From assembly GCA_003339415.1 (NCBI GenBank), contig PDHQ01000012.1, positions 310,001-374,000 of the forward strand: a stretch of DNA of 64,000 bases, given 5' to 3'. Source of the DNA: Ophiocordyceps camponoti-saundersi (nom. inval.) (taxonomy: Eukaryota; Ascomycota; Sordariomycetes; Hypocreales; Ophiocordycipitaceae). The notes under the pieces were generated by a model. It was given only the letters and a program-made list of their open reading frames with translations, did no database searches and was not told where the DNA came from. Made by a program: the position numbers and the translations under genes. Below are positions 23,114-34,900 of this stretch, piece after piece. Numbering within the stretch: the first letter of the stretch is position 1; each line of letters begins with the position of its first letter.

Positions 23114-23934
23114 AATGGGGAGGAAGAGGCAGAGGGTAAGGTGGGTTTGGAGGGGGGGAAGAACGTGGTCATATAGGTAAGTAAAATAAGTAGTTACCCG
23201 TAGAGTGTTGAGTTGACGCGTAAAGACAGACGCGTATATATATAGATACGTGTGTCTGTGTGTGTGTGTCACAATGTGCTATTCTTTCGACACTTAAAGG
23301 GGAAAAAAAGCAGGGAAGAATCCTTGCAGAATACGAGGCTGAGAATGGAGGTTAAATTCGACAACCCTCGTGATGCCATCCACCGCTCAGGTGAGGAAAT
23401 GCGGTTCAAAACGAGGCAGACAAAGCAGTAAAAAAAACCCCACACTCGATAACGACATCCCTTGCAAACGCGTGATGAACAGAGGACGCCAGGCTCGAAT
23501 GGTGGCTGGCTATGACTTGCAGTTTGCCTAACCTGAGGTCAGCAGATTCTAGCTGAAACCGCCAACCGACAGCGAGATGAACACAACTCACATATGTACA
23601 CGTTGACCTTGATCATAGCCGAGTCTCGTTAAGGCATGTCTACTGGGTGACAGCTCAGGACGGTGTGATGGGCTGACAGTCGTGCAAGGGACAGGGGGCG
23701 GGGAGAGGAGAAGATTCCTTGCTTCTCGAGACGATGCTTAGAGGAGAGTTTAATCCGAGTCAAGCTCAAAGTCGAAGACGAGTATGCATACATACAGACA
23801 CAGGTTAACATTCAGTCTCGTTAGGCTTAGCCCAGCTCTTTGCCGTTATGTCTCTTTCTTTATTAATGAAATCATCTTCAGCTCTTGCATGTATGTACGT
23901 TTGAAGCAAACCAGTGGCTTTCCAGCTCAGCGAG

Positions 23935-23980
<46 letters not shown>

Positions 23981-24487
23981 TACCCCGTGGTCCCACCCTT
24001 GCTAAATAAGGCTCATTCTGATCTCTTCATGCGTCGATCGATGGACGTTGTGGGGAACGGCCTGACTGGCCTCGTGGCTCGCTTCCCGAGCTCCGCCCTC
24101 TATCCTAATAGGGACGTCGGGCATCTTCTCTTCTTGCAGCTGATATGATTAGTTCCGGATAGCTTTCTTAACATGAAACGTTAGCCTCTCAAGCGAGGTT
24201 GATCACCTTTACTGAAGGCTTTCTAAATCAGCCTCACCGGATTGGGCAGAACGATTCTCTCTCTCTCTCTTTCTTTGTTTCTCGTCAGCCTACTCCCTGA
24301 TGCCTGGTAACTGTGACCTGGAAGCTGAGCTGAGAGCTTAGGCCGCTTGCATGATTAGAGCTCTGTCGACTTGTGCAGCGAATCGATAGTGTATTATTCT
24401 AGCTACAAGTAAGTCCCTTTTGATATAAAGACGTGATACTTGTTGAGAAATGGTCAAGGAAGTACTAGATCGACGACTTCTTTGAGT
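23114..24487. other. Intergenic, no gene seen
   Basis: This 1.4-kb region contains TATA-like AT steps at 23237-23246, GT repeats at 23250-23268 and a (GA)n tract at about 23938-23976. CT tracts lie near 24255-24275. No family exon or other coding segment was identified on either strand. Confidence 0.5.
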
Positions 24488-25830
24488 CTATTGAAGAAGC
24501 CTAGGATGGCTCTCCCCCCCCCCCCCCGTGAGGTGAGGGTCGTCTAGTTTCCAGTCGTCAAGTCCCACCACCTCGCTAGCACTGAGGTCCTTGAAGTCGG
24601 CCCTGAGAATAGTGTCTGTGTTATGGCACTTTGCTGTTAAAAACAGTTCTAGATAAAAAGGATTAGTCCTAGTTGAAAAACCATGTTGGGAGACTTTCCT
24701 CACCTTTAACATTGACGACGATGTCATAATCTATCGCGTCGATTTTAAGTCGAGAGATTGACTCGATTGGAATGGTTTTACCCGGTTGAGGCAAGCCTAT
24801 TTTATGGGCAATTTTGGACAAGTCAAGGTCGGTAACAAGGTTGACTGGATTTGTCGTGAAAGCTTCTTCCACGTCATAAGAAATCCCGTCTCCTATTTTG
24901 AGGTATATCTTGGCCGTCTCTGTTTCCTCGTCAAGATAATCAAACTTGGCATGAAGAGTCATTCTTTCGACATGTTGGCAGTCGATTGTATCCAGGACGG
25001 AAGGTTTATTGCCCACGCAATAGTAGTATGTCTTGCCTCGCCAGAAAGACCTCTGCAGTGTGTCAATGCCGGGGAAGGAGATATTGAAAGGTTTTTCAAC
25101 TGTCCAGTCGCACTTCCTCGAACTATACTCGTCGTCAATTTGCCGCACAGGGCCTTGAGGATGTGTAACATACACACCGGAAAAAGCGACATTGGCCGGC
25201 GTTATGACTCGGGCGAACAAATCTATACCAGTCGCGTCTGACCTTACCAAAACCGGTCGTATAAAGAGAAGCTTGACATGGTTAGTTTCCAGCCCAAGGA
25301 TAAAATTGGCAAGGTGATGGAGAAACGTACTACAGGTGCGAATCGGTGCGGGCGTCTCCTTACAATTGGTGAGGGCGCCGAACATATCACCACGTCTACA
25401 AGCTAGGATCGACGGTTTCCCTATAAAGTGCTCCGCCATAAGGGCTAGATTTCCACAAACTGCGAGAATATGAAAAGTCAGTCTTGGTTCCGCTTTATAA
25501 CGGCTTCGTCCGCACAGTACCTGTTGTTGTCTCCTGATCCGTTGCGGCCCAAGGGTTTCTCAACTCGTCCTTGCCATCCGGTAATCCAAATAGTACGCTG
25601 TCGTCGGATAGAGGGGGATGACCTCTCATCTGAAACGTTATTGCAATCATCGCTGACTTACAGTCCTCTTCCGTGTAATTTCTACTATGTAGAACATCTC
25701 GTAGATCGTCAGGGACCCCCAAGGTAGTCCAATTGTATTTTTTCAAATCCAGATGTCCCTCACTGGACTGGCCGTCAATAGGCCAGAGAAGTAGGCATAG
25801 AGTGATGAAATGGTAGTACAGTCCCCTCAT
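24488..25830 (-). CDS. Secreted multi-cysteine protein, tandem family copy D, with a G14 tract near its 3' end
   Basis: Five exons (25830-25521, 25459-25331, 25271-25178, 25122-24704, 24648-24488) give 370 aa with phases 1, 1, 2, 1. Intron 2 has a perfect ACTAAC branch site. That selects the GTCAAG acceptor and gives exon 3 about 12 extra codons relative to copy B before FVRPSHNAGQCRFFR. Signal peptide: MRGLYYHFITLCLLLWPIDG. Exon 1 has LKKYNWTTLGVPDDLRDVL and DCKSAMIAITFQMRGHPP. Exon 4 begins RSRKCDWTVEKPFNISFPG. Exon 5 has ELFLTAKCHNTDTILRADF. Near the end, 14 consecutive G on the coding strand (24527-24514) encode Gly residues before ESHPRLLQ. That tail differs from copies A and B and could change by slippage. 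Like its paralogues, it has no recognised domain. Confidence 0.72.
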
Positions 25831-26244
25831 GGCCGGCCAACAACAGAAGGTAGAGTAACGAGGGAAAAGCTGGCTCTCTTTGTGTGTGTGTATGTACGAA
25901 GTCGGTTTGAGAAGAATTACATACGGAAACTCAAGCTAATTTATGTATGTCTGATTCACATGGAGAGCAAATTAATTCGCCTTCCTCCTCGGATACGAGG
26001 CAGACTGAGAGTTCAGGGCTCTTCATCTCACGTTCTGGGTCATTCAGAATCATGTGCAGGGGTATGCATGACACTTTGAAGGAGGATCCGATAAGCGAAG
26101 AAATACGTCAACAAGGGGCAGCAACCTTGACAGGTGGCTCTCTCTGTCCATGTATTGTGTTCGTGTTTGCAACTTACGGTCTGCTCGACTCGATGACTTG
26201 TACATATATATGTGTCAGACAAGGAGGAGGCGTGCAAATTGCAT
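25831..26244. other. Promoter side of copy D and left border of the AT-rich block
   Basis: Composition is normal up to about 26240, then changes abruptly to AT-rich. No gene and no clear transposon terminus were found at the border. Confidence 0.45.
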
Positions 26245-26659
26245 TAATTAATATGCTTACCCTCCTAAAACGGAGGGAATTATCGTTATCTTTATATATA
26301 TAATAAAGACTATCCGTATCTGCCTCTTATACCGTAATACCCTTATAAATAAGCCTTTATTCCTATATCCTATATATTGCCTTAGATATAGCCCTTTTTC
26401 CTAATAGGAATTCCGTTACTTAAGTTACGGAGCCGTTACTATAATAACTATACGCCTTAAGGGATAATAAAAATATACGCCTAACTTACTCTTATCTTAG
26501 CCCTCTAATATACTCCTATAAGCGCTACGTATATTACCTTCTATACTAAGTAAATAGTGCCTACTTTCTAAAAGGTATAATTAAGGTTTTTTACGATAAT
26601 TAAGAAAGAAGTTAAGGGTTAATTAGCGGTAAGGTATATAGGTTAGTTTATTTAGCTTA

Positions 26660-26739
26660 GAAAATATTAGATAACGGTTAAGCGGTTATTTTTATAGCCG
26701 AGCCCTTAATAGGGCCGGGTTCGATTCCCGGTACCTCCT
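26660..26739 (+). pseudogene. tRNA relic with intact B box
   Basis: The 3' half is preserved: a T-arm CCGGGTTCGATTCCCGG, including the exact B-box core GGTTCGATTCC, then TACCTCC and T, as an acceptor 3' strand with discriminator. The 5' end GAAAATA pairs with TACCTCC except for three A.C mismatches, each explained by one G-to-A change from GGAGGTA. A D-loop-like CGGTTAAGC is present, and a hairpin CCC-TTAATA-GGG fits a long variable arm (Leu/Ser class). The anticodon stem-loop is irregular, so the isotype cannot be read. It is probably a dead tRNA gene, or a tRNA-derived piece, damaged by RIP. Confidence 0.4.
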
Positions 26740-26775
26740 TAGTATATATTTTTAGAAACTACTATATAGGGGAGG

Positions 26776-26865
26776 CCCTTAATTAGGTAGCTTAGCTAAT
26801 AGCTATAATAAGGGGATTAAAGGCCCCCTTATTATAGTAAACTAGCTAAATTACCTAGCTAAGGG
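26776..26865. repeat. 90-bp inverted repeat (foldback)
   Basis: Two arms of about 40 bp, from CCCTTAATTAGGTAGC on the left to GCTAAGGG on the right, are inverted copies separated by about 8 bp. Most mismatches are transitions, as expected if RIP acted on an originally better palindrome. It lies 36 bp downstream of the tRNA relic. It may be a foldback or MITE remnant; no target duplication was recognised. Confidence 0.5.
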
Positions 26866-27349
26866 TTTTCTTTAGTTAATCTTATTAGTAGTATTTTTAG
26901 GTATTACTAACTTTTTATCTTTTTATATATTTTAATAAGTTTACTATATTACCTTAACGATAAAGAGAGTAACGGATAAGTCGAAAATATTAGAAAGGGA
27001 AAGTTCGTAAAGAAAACGAAGATATCGCGAACGTAAGTTTATAATATTTTAAGGTAATCTCCCTAATTAGAATAGATAATAAAAAAGATAACTTTAGGAT
27101 AAGGGTATTATTTAACCGATAAGAAAATAATCGCGATAGTAATTAAAAAGTAATAAAATAAGTATATATAACGATTTTAAAAAAGATTAGTTTAATAGTA
27201 AAGAAATAATAGTAATTTAGAATAACGCTAAGGTTATAATTAATAAAATTAATCGTAGATATATAAGTCCGGATTTAGTATATAAGATAGAGAGTAAATA
27301 GGTATAACTACCTATTTTAATAAGGCTTATAAAGGGTATTTTCTTCCCT

Positions 27350-30300
27350 TTAAGCCTTAATTAATAAGTTAATTAAAAGGTATTTTTTTCCCTCTAATCC
27401 CTCAGATTTATATATAGCTTCGTAAGCCTAATTTCCTTCTAAAAAGTATGGAATTTCTCCCCTTAGAGTAGCTTAATTAGTCTATCTGCTATTATACTAA
27501 AAGTTTCTATCTAGCCGATTTTCGTACGGCCTAACTAAACCTCTTAATATAACTAATAAGAGTATATATTAACGTAGAGGAGCTTAGTTTTTAACTTTAA
27601 ATTCTCCTTAGTAATTAACCTAATAGTCTATAAGTTATTATAGTATACCGTAATATCTTCTAATAGCTTAAATTAAACCTATTTATATAGCCTCTTAAAA
27701 GCTCGGATTTCCTTTATAATATATAATAGGGCTAGGAACTTAGCCTCTATTAAAGAAATTATTACTATATCTTATTTCCTAGATTTAAAAATAACTATAC
27801 CCTTAAAGACTCGGATAATAAAGCCTCTAGTATTTTTATAGTTATAATTATCTCTAAACGAAGCGTTAGATATAGCTATAATATTCGAATCGTTATTATC
27901 GTAGCTAATTAAGAGGTCCTAAGTATTACGAAGGAATTCTATAACGTAGATTATAGATTATAGATATTAAGGGCCGGGATTTATAAGACCTTATACTAAG
28001 CGGCTAATAGCGAATATAACGTCCGCTCGAGTAATAATTATAGCGTATATTAAGCTACCGATAATAGTCTAATATCGCTTAATCTTTTTAGCTATTACCT
28101 CCCTTTCGAAAGGAGGGATCTTCTTAAGTATTATTAGCTAAGGCTAAGTTTTCTTTCCTAGGAGCCCTTTAAATTTCGTTATAACCTTTTAAATATAGGA
28201 CTTCTAGCTTAGGAATAGACGCCGATTAGCCCTATCCCTAATAACTTTAATATTTAAGAACTAGCAAAGGTCCCCGAGATCCTTAATTTAAAAGGCCTTT
28301 TTAATAGCTTATCGAAACTTAGTATATTCTTCTATTTAATCTTTCCTAAATAAAGCTATAAGATTATCGATATAGAAGAAAACGATAATCTTCCTATTCG
28401 TTATAATATAGGGGTTTTTAGAAACGGCTTTATAGCTTTATTCTATTAGCTAAGCTATAAGTAATTTATACTAAAGGAGAGGGGATCGTCGAAAGCTATA
28501 AAGAGCCTTTTTTAACCTCTAGGCCTGGCCTAGCTTATTAAAGCTAGGGGGAAGCTTATAATATACTTCCTTATTAAGATCGCTATTATAAAAAGCGTTA
28601 ACGAAGTTATATTACTAAGCTTTAAGGTTAAAATAGGCTATTAAGGCTATTAATAACCGGAATATTCGTGCCGCTAGTATATAAGCGTATACGGATAATT
28701 TATTCGGCGGTTACTCGTTTCTATATATAATAACGCGGGCTTTATATTTCTAAAGGAAGCCTTAGGGGTTAAATTTATAAATAAAGACCTATTTAAGATT
28801 AATTAACTACTACTCTTAAAATATAGCGGCTATCGAGATCTCCTTAGTAACTTTATAATCCTCTATCCTTATTAATTTAACCTTTATAGCCTCTAGCTAT
28901 TATACCTTATCGGGCCTACCGTAAGCCTCTTTATATATAAGAGGGGGCTCTAGTAGATAGTTCCGATAAAGCTTATCTATAAGGGCTTAAAAGAGGATAA
29001 AGGCCGAATTCCCTATTTAATTAAGGGAGTTAGGGGTAAGAGGCGTATAAGAGGGCGTTTCCGCCTCTTTTACTAAGGGATTTATAGGTCTAGCGCTAGG
29101 ATAACCGTTATCCCGCTCTTTAACGCTAGATTAATTAGAAAGGCCGGAAAACGCGTTTTCCGATATTTCCTAAATTTAAGAGCCTTTGCCGGATAAATTA
29201 TATACCGGGGGCTTTATATATATATATTATATATATAAGAGAGGCTTAGGGGCCTTTTCTTTTTCTTCTTTTATATAATCTTTAATAAGAGAGATTTATC
29301 GTAAGGCTTCTTCTGCCTAAGGAACCGGTAGTTCTTAATAGTCCTAGCTAAAGAAGATCTTCTTATTAAAGGTAATAAAAGAAATGCTAATTAGGGAGTG
29401 CCTCTTTAAAAAGGGCACCTAGATTAGGTATTATAAGGAGGAGGTAATACTAGCTAAATAGCTAATATAAGCCTTTAGATCGAATTTACTTTAAAGGCCT
29501 CTTAGTGCTTTTCTTATTATAGGAAATGCCTTATAACTATAAGCTTTAATATGCCGTAAGTCTTAAATAAGATAATCTTACGGATAACCCTCCTATTAAG
29601 GGTTATAAGTTTTAAGCTAATAAAGCTTTCGTTTAATTAGCTATACGGCCACCTTCTTATTTACCTTACGAGGCGTCCTATTAAGAAGGTAGATAGCTAT
29701 ATATATAGCCGTTAGCTATAAGTTATAAGGGAATCTTAACTATATAAGGAGGTATATAGCTATATAGGTTATAATACCCCCTAATCGTTTAGTATAACTA
29801 TTTTAGTATATATATACCGGTAAAGTAAATTAAATATTAATACCTTTAAAAGATATATCCTTATAGAAGGCCTTAGTAAATAGGGCTTTCTTGTAATCCG
29901 TAAAAATAATTAAGACTTTTAAATTAAAAGATCTCGCAATATAAGCTACGAATTTAACTTATATATTAGGTAGGTTAGTTTTATAAGGGATATTATACCC
30001 CCTTTATTCTCCCGTAAGCTTATAAGTAAATAGGGCTAAATAAGCTAATCTATTATAGCTTAGTTTTATATAAAATAGGTTAAAAGAGATAATAGCCTAA
30101 GGGCGTTAAGGCTACGAGGCCTAATAAGGTACTCGTAATCTCTCCTTTCTAAGCTTAATAATTATATAAATCTCGTAATTAGTTATCGGGATAGCCTTAT
30201 TAATACTAACCCCTAGTAACTTACCTAGCGAGGCTTATACCTCGGCTCTTAGATAGCCTATACGGGCGTGCTATAAGTTCTTATTTATTTTTATAATAAG

Positions 30301-31190
30301 TTAAGGAACCTATAAGTTAAGTAAAGCTATAAGGGTTAGTTTAATAATTTAAAGCTATAGCTACTAAACCCTTATAAGTATATAATATAAAGTTACGTTA
30401 TTCCTCGGGTTATAAAGCTAGCTCGTAAGATTATTCTAAGCGTAACCTTTTTCCGTAAAAACTATTAAAAAAACGAGATTAATATTAAAATTAGGGTTAA
30501 ACCCGATATTAGTAAAAATTATACGATAACCCGTTTTTATCGTTAATATAACTATACTTACCCCTAAGGTAGTAACCTTAGTTATAATAATAGTAAGATT
30601 AGCCTATATATTTAGGTCGAAAATATTAAACTAGTTAAGGGAGTTAAAGATATATATTAAGCACCTCCTATTAAGGAGGACGCTATCCTTTATCTCCGCA
30701 CCCTATAAAGCGGGATTCCCTAAAACTATAAAAACGCTTAAGGTTTCCTTATCCCTCCGTTAGCCGGTAATTCCTTTATTTTCCTTCTTCTATTAATTAA
30801 CTTTCCGTTAAGTTAATCGATCGCGGGCTACCTTATCTATAACTTATTAAAGAAAGTTATCGTTAAGATTAATTTAATCTTATAGAAAAGGAGGGATCGA
30901 ATTAGGGAGAATATAAAAGCACCTTTTTTAGTAATTTTCCTTCCTCTTAAACTTTTAAAAATACTTTTAGCTATACTAAGTATAAACTTAAGTATTACGC
31001 TTTTTAAGGTTATTAGTTAAAGAAGAAAGGGGAGGGGCCTATTTTACCGGGCGGCTATTTTAATCCCTATTTTATAAGGTATTTACTTTTATCTATTACT
31101 TAAAATTATTATAAATAATAAAAGCTATTTTCTTCTCGATCTAATTAGGCTTAGGGGCCTTATAATTAGCCCTCCTAAACTCCTAAAAAA
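27350..31190 (-). mobile_element. Ty1/Copia retrotransposon relic, element 1
   Basis: Reading the minus strand through stops, the reverse transcriptase is seen around 28350-28560. It shows LKKALYSFRRSP followed by YKLL, then IIVFFYIDNLIALF, the decayed YVDD box. The RNase H segment lies at lower coordinates (about 27550-27900), with AISNASFRDN and EAKFLALLY. Integrase and gag should therefore lie towards 31 kb, but I did not align them in detail. Order and strand fit Copia (IN-RT-RNH). Its LTRs were not identified, and the outer limits are approximate. Element 2 abuts it on the right. Confidence 0.7.
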
Positions 31191-31225
31191 CATTAATAAA
31201 TTAAGGAGCCTTTCCGCGGTTATAA

Positions 31226-31919
31226 GTACTTATAATAATTTTTATTCTTTATAATAAATAATAATAGTATAAATAACTAGTATAAAAATAAGATAACTAC
31301 TTTATAATATATTATAGAAAATCTAGTATTTTACTATACTATCTATATAATTAAATAACTAAGGTTATTATTTTAAAGCACTAATACGAATAATAATACT
31401 TTATTACCTTTATTATCTCTTATACGCGTATAAGGTATAAGGCTTCGGCCTCTCCGAGGCTAAGAATAATATAGACCTTCTACGTATTAAAGAGCCGCTA
31501 TTGCCGCCGTTATAATTATACGTTACGAGATTATAAATAATAGGTAATACGGAAAGCCGAATATTAAATTAACGATAGTACTTTCCGGAAACCCGAAAGC
31601 ACCCCTTAATATACTATTCTCTAACGAATAGAATAACCCTCTTTCCGATCTAAAAGGTTACTGCGTTTATAAGCAATTAAGTATTTAGTGAAGAGGATTT
31701 CCTGCCACTTAGTAGATAGTAATTTAATTAATTACCTTCTTCTCTACTCTTTGAATAATTCTATTATTAACCTATTATTGCAAAACTACCACTATTCTAA
31801 TCTATTTTAATCGCGCTTCTACGATATATAATCCTATTATCTATTCCTCTACTATCCGATAATTAATTATCTTCCCGACCTCGAAACGATCGAAAGTGCC
31901 GTCAGATTTCTATCTGCAC
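31226..31919 (+). repeat. Left LTR of Copia element 2
   Basis: It is the direct copy of 36706-37399. It starts GTACTTATAATAATT, where the right copy has GTGC, and ends TATCTGCAC. Its ends extend outward into an imperfect inverted pair TATAAGTGC / GCACTTATA. Confidence 0.88.
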
Positions 31920-34900
31920 TTATATAGTAGCAATTCTTCTTACTAAAAAAATCCTAAAATAAATTAGAAAAAATCTGAAAAAATACCCGTGGATAGATAA
32001 GCTATTCCACAGCTAAAAAATATATCTTCCAAGGTTCGATATGATTTTTCTAAGCTTTAGGGCTCTAAGAATTATCCTACGTGGGCCCTTCGTATAGAAA
32101 GTGCCCTCGTTCGCGAGAAACTTTAGCTTACTATTTAGTAAGAAGGGAACGTTAAAACCGAAGACGCGCTAGCCCTTATAAGGCTATTCGTCGAAGACGG
32201 TCCCCTTACGTAAATAAAGCATATTAAAGATACTAAAACTACGTAGGATAGGTTAAAAGACCTCTATAATCCCTCTTCCTTCACGTCGAATTTCCTTCTT
32301 ATAGGAGATCTCTTTAATACGTATTATACGGAAGGTAATATAGAAGTCTACCTAAATAAGATAAAATTAAGCTACGAAGAGCTTCTTTTTAAGGATATCG
32401 AAATACCCGAAATTATTATAATAAGCCTTACGCTTACGGGCTTACGAAACGAATATCGAGGCTTTATTACGAATATTACACAAGCCTTACGAAACGACGA
32501 AAAGGCGTATACCCTCGAGTCCCTCTTCTTATCACTTATCGACGAAGAAAAACGTAACGCCTCTTCTTCCGAGAAGGTTTTTCAAACCTCTTATAAAGGT
32601 AAAAAGCCGTATAAGAAGAAGAAAGAGATTATTTTTTGCCCGAATTGCAAAAATAAAGGGCACAAAGCCGATTTATGCTAGTATTTACACCCCTATAAAG
32701 CCCCTAACTGGTGGGAATAAAAGGATACTTCTTCGGAAGAAAAGAGAAAAATATAGCAAATAAAGGCTTTATTAAAAGCCCGGAAAGAACGAAAAACGAA
32801 GGATACGGTACAGGCTCTCGTGAATACTCCTATCGGTCCTACGTTAAAAACTATAAAAAATCCGTATTATAAGCCGGGCCGAAAAACTACGAAAAAGGCG
32901 GTAAATTTTACGAAGAACCGCGTTACGGAATTAAATACGGACGACGAAGAAGTCGAAGAAGAAGAAAAAGAAGAAGAAGAAAAGAATAAAGAAGAATAAG
33001 GAGAATAATCCGATTCAGAAGAAAACGTCGAATTCATCGATATACCTATATAGGTAAATAATACCCTTCTTCCTTCTATTTTTAATATAACTAATAATAA
33101 TATTATAGGATCTATAGATTTAAATATTAGTAGTAACAGATTAAAAGAAATGCAAGATTCAGTATTTTCTACTACTAGTACCTATAGTAAAAATAATAAA
33201 GTAACGTATTTCCTTTACGATACAGGTGTAATAAAGTATATAGTATTTAATAAAGACTTATTAATTAATTATAAACCTATAAGTACTAAGGTATAATAGG
33301 GAAAAGCAAATACTATAGTAGTAAAGGGTGCTAGAGACGTTATTTTCCAGTTTAAAAATAATAAATAGTATTATAAATTAAGTAACGTATTTTATATACC
33401 TAAGCTAGGTATTAATATACTATTACAATCTTGCTTTAATAAAACTAGTGCTTTAATTCACACAGAAACAGTATAGCTATATATAAATAATAAAGAAATA
33501 GCTAAAGGCTATAGGTATAATAATCTTTATTATTTGCCTCTGCAAATTAGCAAGCATAAGCATAATAAGCTTAAGAATAAAATAAATAATAAAAAATATA
33601 TATTAAATACTAGTAAAGAAATAGATTTATTTCTATAGTATAAAAGACTAGGACATATTAACTATAGAATCTTAATTAGATTCTTAAAAAGCAAAGATAA
33701 TACTATTAAATTTAATTATAATAGTATTAAATAAGTAAAATAATATAAAGAATGCATACAAGCAAAATTAACTAATAAAATAAATAAGAAAGCTTCTACT
33801 AAGGAATATACATACTTAGAAAAAATAAGTATAGATATCTGGGGTCCTATTAAAATTCCTACTTATAATAAATATACGTATTTTATTACGTTTTTAGACT
33901 CTTATAGCAGATTTCTAGATATAGCACTTATTAAAAGTAAAGATAGTGCTTTACAGGAATTTATAAATTATAAAATAAGGGTTGAAAATAATAATAATAA
34001 TATTAAAATAAAGCAAGTCTTTACAGACAACGCTAAGGAATTTATATATACTATAAAAGAGTATTATGTTAAACAAGGCATTATTTTTAATACTAGCCCT
34101 CCTAACATAAAAGAGCCTAATAGCAAAATAGAAAGAATAAATAGAACACTACTAGATAAAGTACGTGCTATTCTTTATATAGCTAATTTACCCTATTACC
34201 TATAAGGGGAAGCTATAATTACAGCTACATATTTATATAATAAGTCTCCTTATAATAAATTACGCTATAAGACCCCTTATAAATTAAAAAATAACACTAC
34301 GCTATCTATAGAAGAATTAGATAGAATAAAAATCTTCGGTAGTATTATTTACTATAAAAATAAGAATCCTAGTACTAAATTAGACCCTAAGGCTAATAAA
34401 GGAATTATAATAGGCTATTTAGACAATGCTTATAAAATCTGGGATTTTAATAAGAAATCTATAATTATTTCACGAGATATAGTTATTTTAGAGAATAACT
34501 TTATACAAAGTAATAATAAAAATAGCAATATTACTAAAGAAGAAGAAGATAATAACTTACAATTAGATTTTAATACTATACCTTCTATAACAAGGTCCCT
34601 TACAGCGGATAAAGAGAAGGAAATAATAGAATTAGCTAATAAACAACTACTAGATAAATTTAACACTAGTAAAAATAATAATAGCAAAAATAATAAGGAT
34701 CTACCTTCTATAGAAGTAAGAATACCTAAAAAGCCTATAGAAGAGTTAAAAGAATATGAATCTTACCTTAAAATAAATAGTATTCTGAAAGAAAAGAATA
34801 TTATAGCTATTTTACATACGCTAGAAAATTCAGATCCTATAAAGCTTAAAACAACTAAACAGGCTTTAAATAGCCCTTATAAATTAGATTAGAAAAAGGC

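Noticed and set aside
23938..23976. Long GA tract as a possible regulatory GAGA element
   Set aside because: Similar GA/CT tracts occur throughout the intergenic DNA of the window, so it is treated as a simple repeat.
34430..34687. 85-codon minus-strand frame in the AT-rich block
   Set aside because: It is antisense to the decayed Copia integrase; low-complexity Leu/Ser/Ile reflects AT bias.
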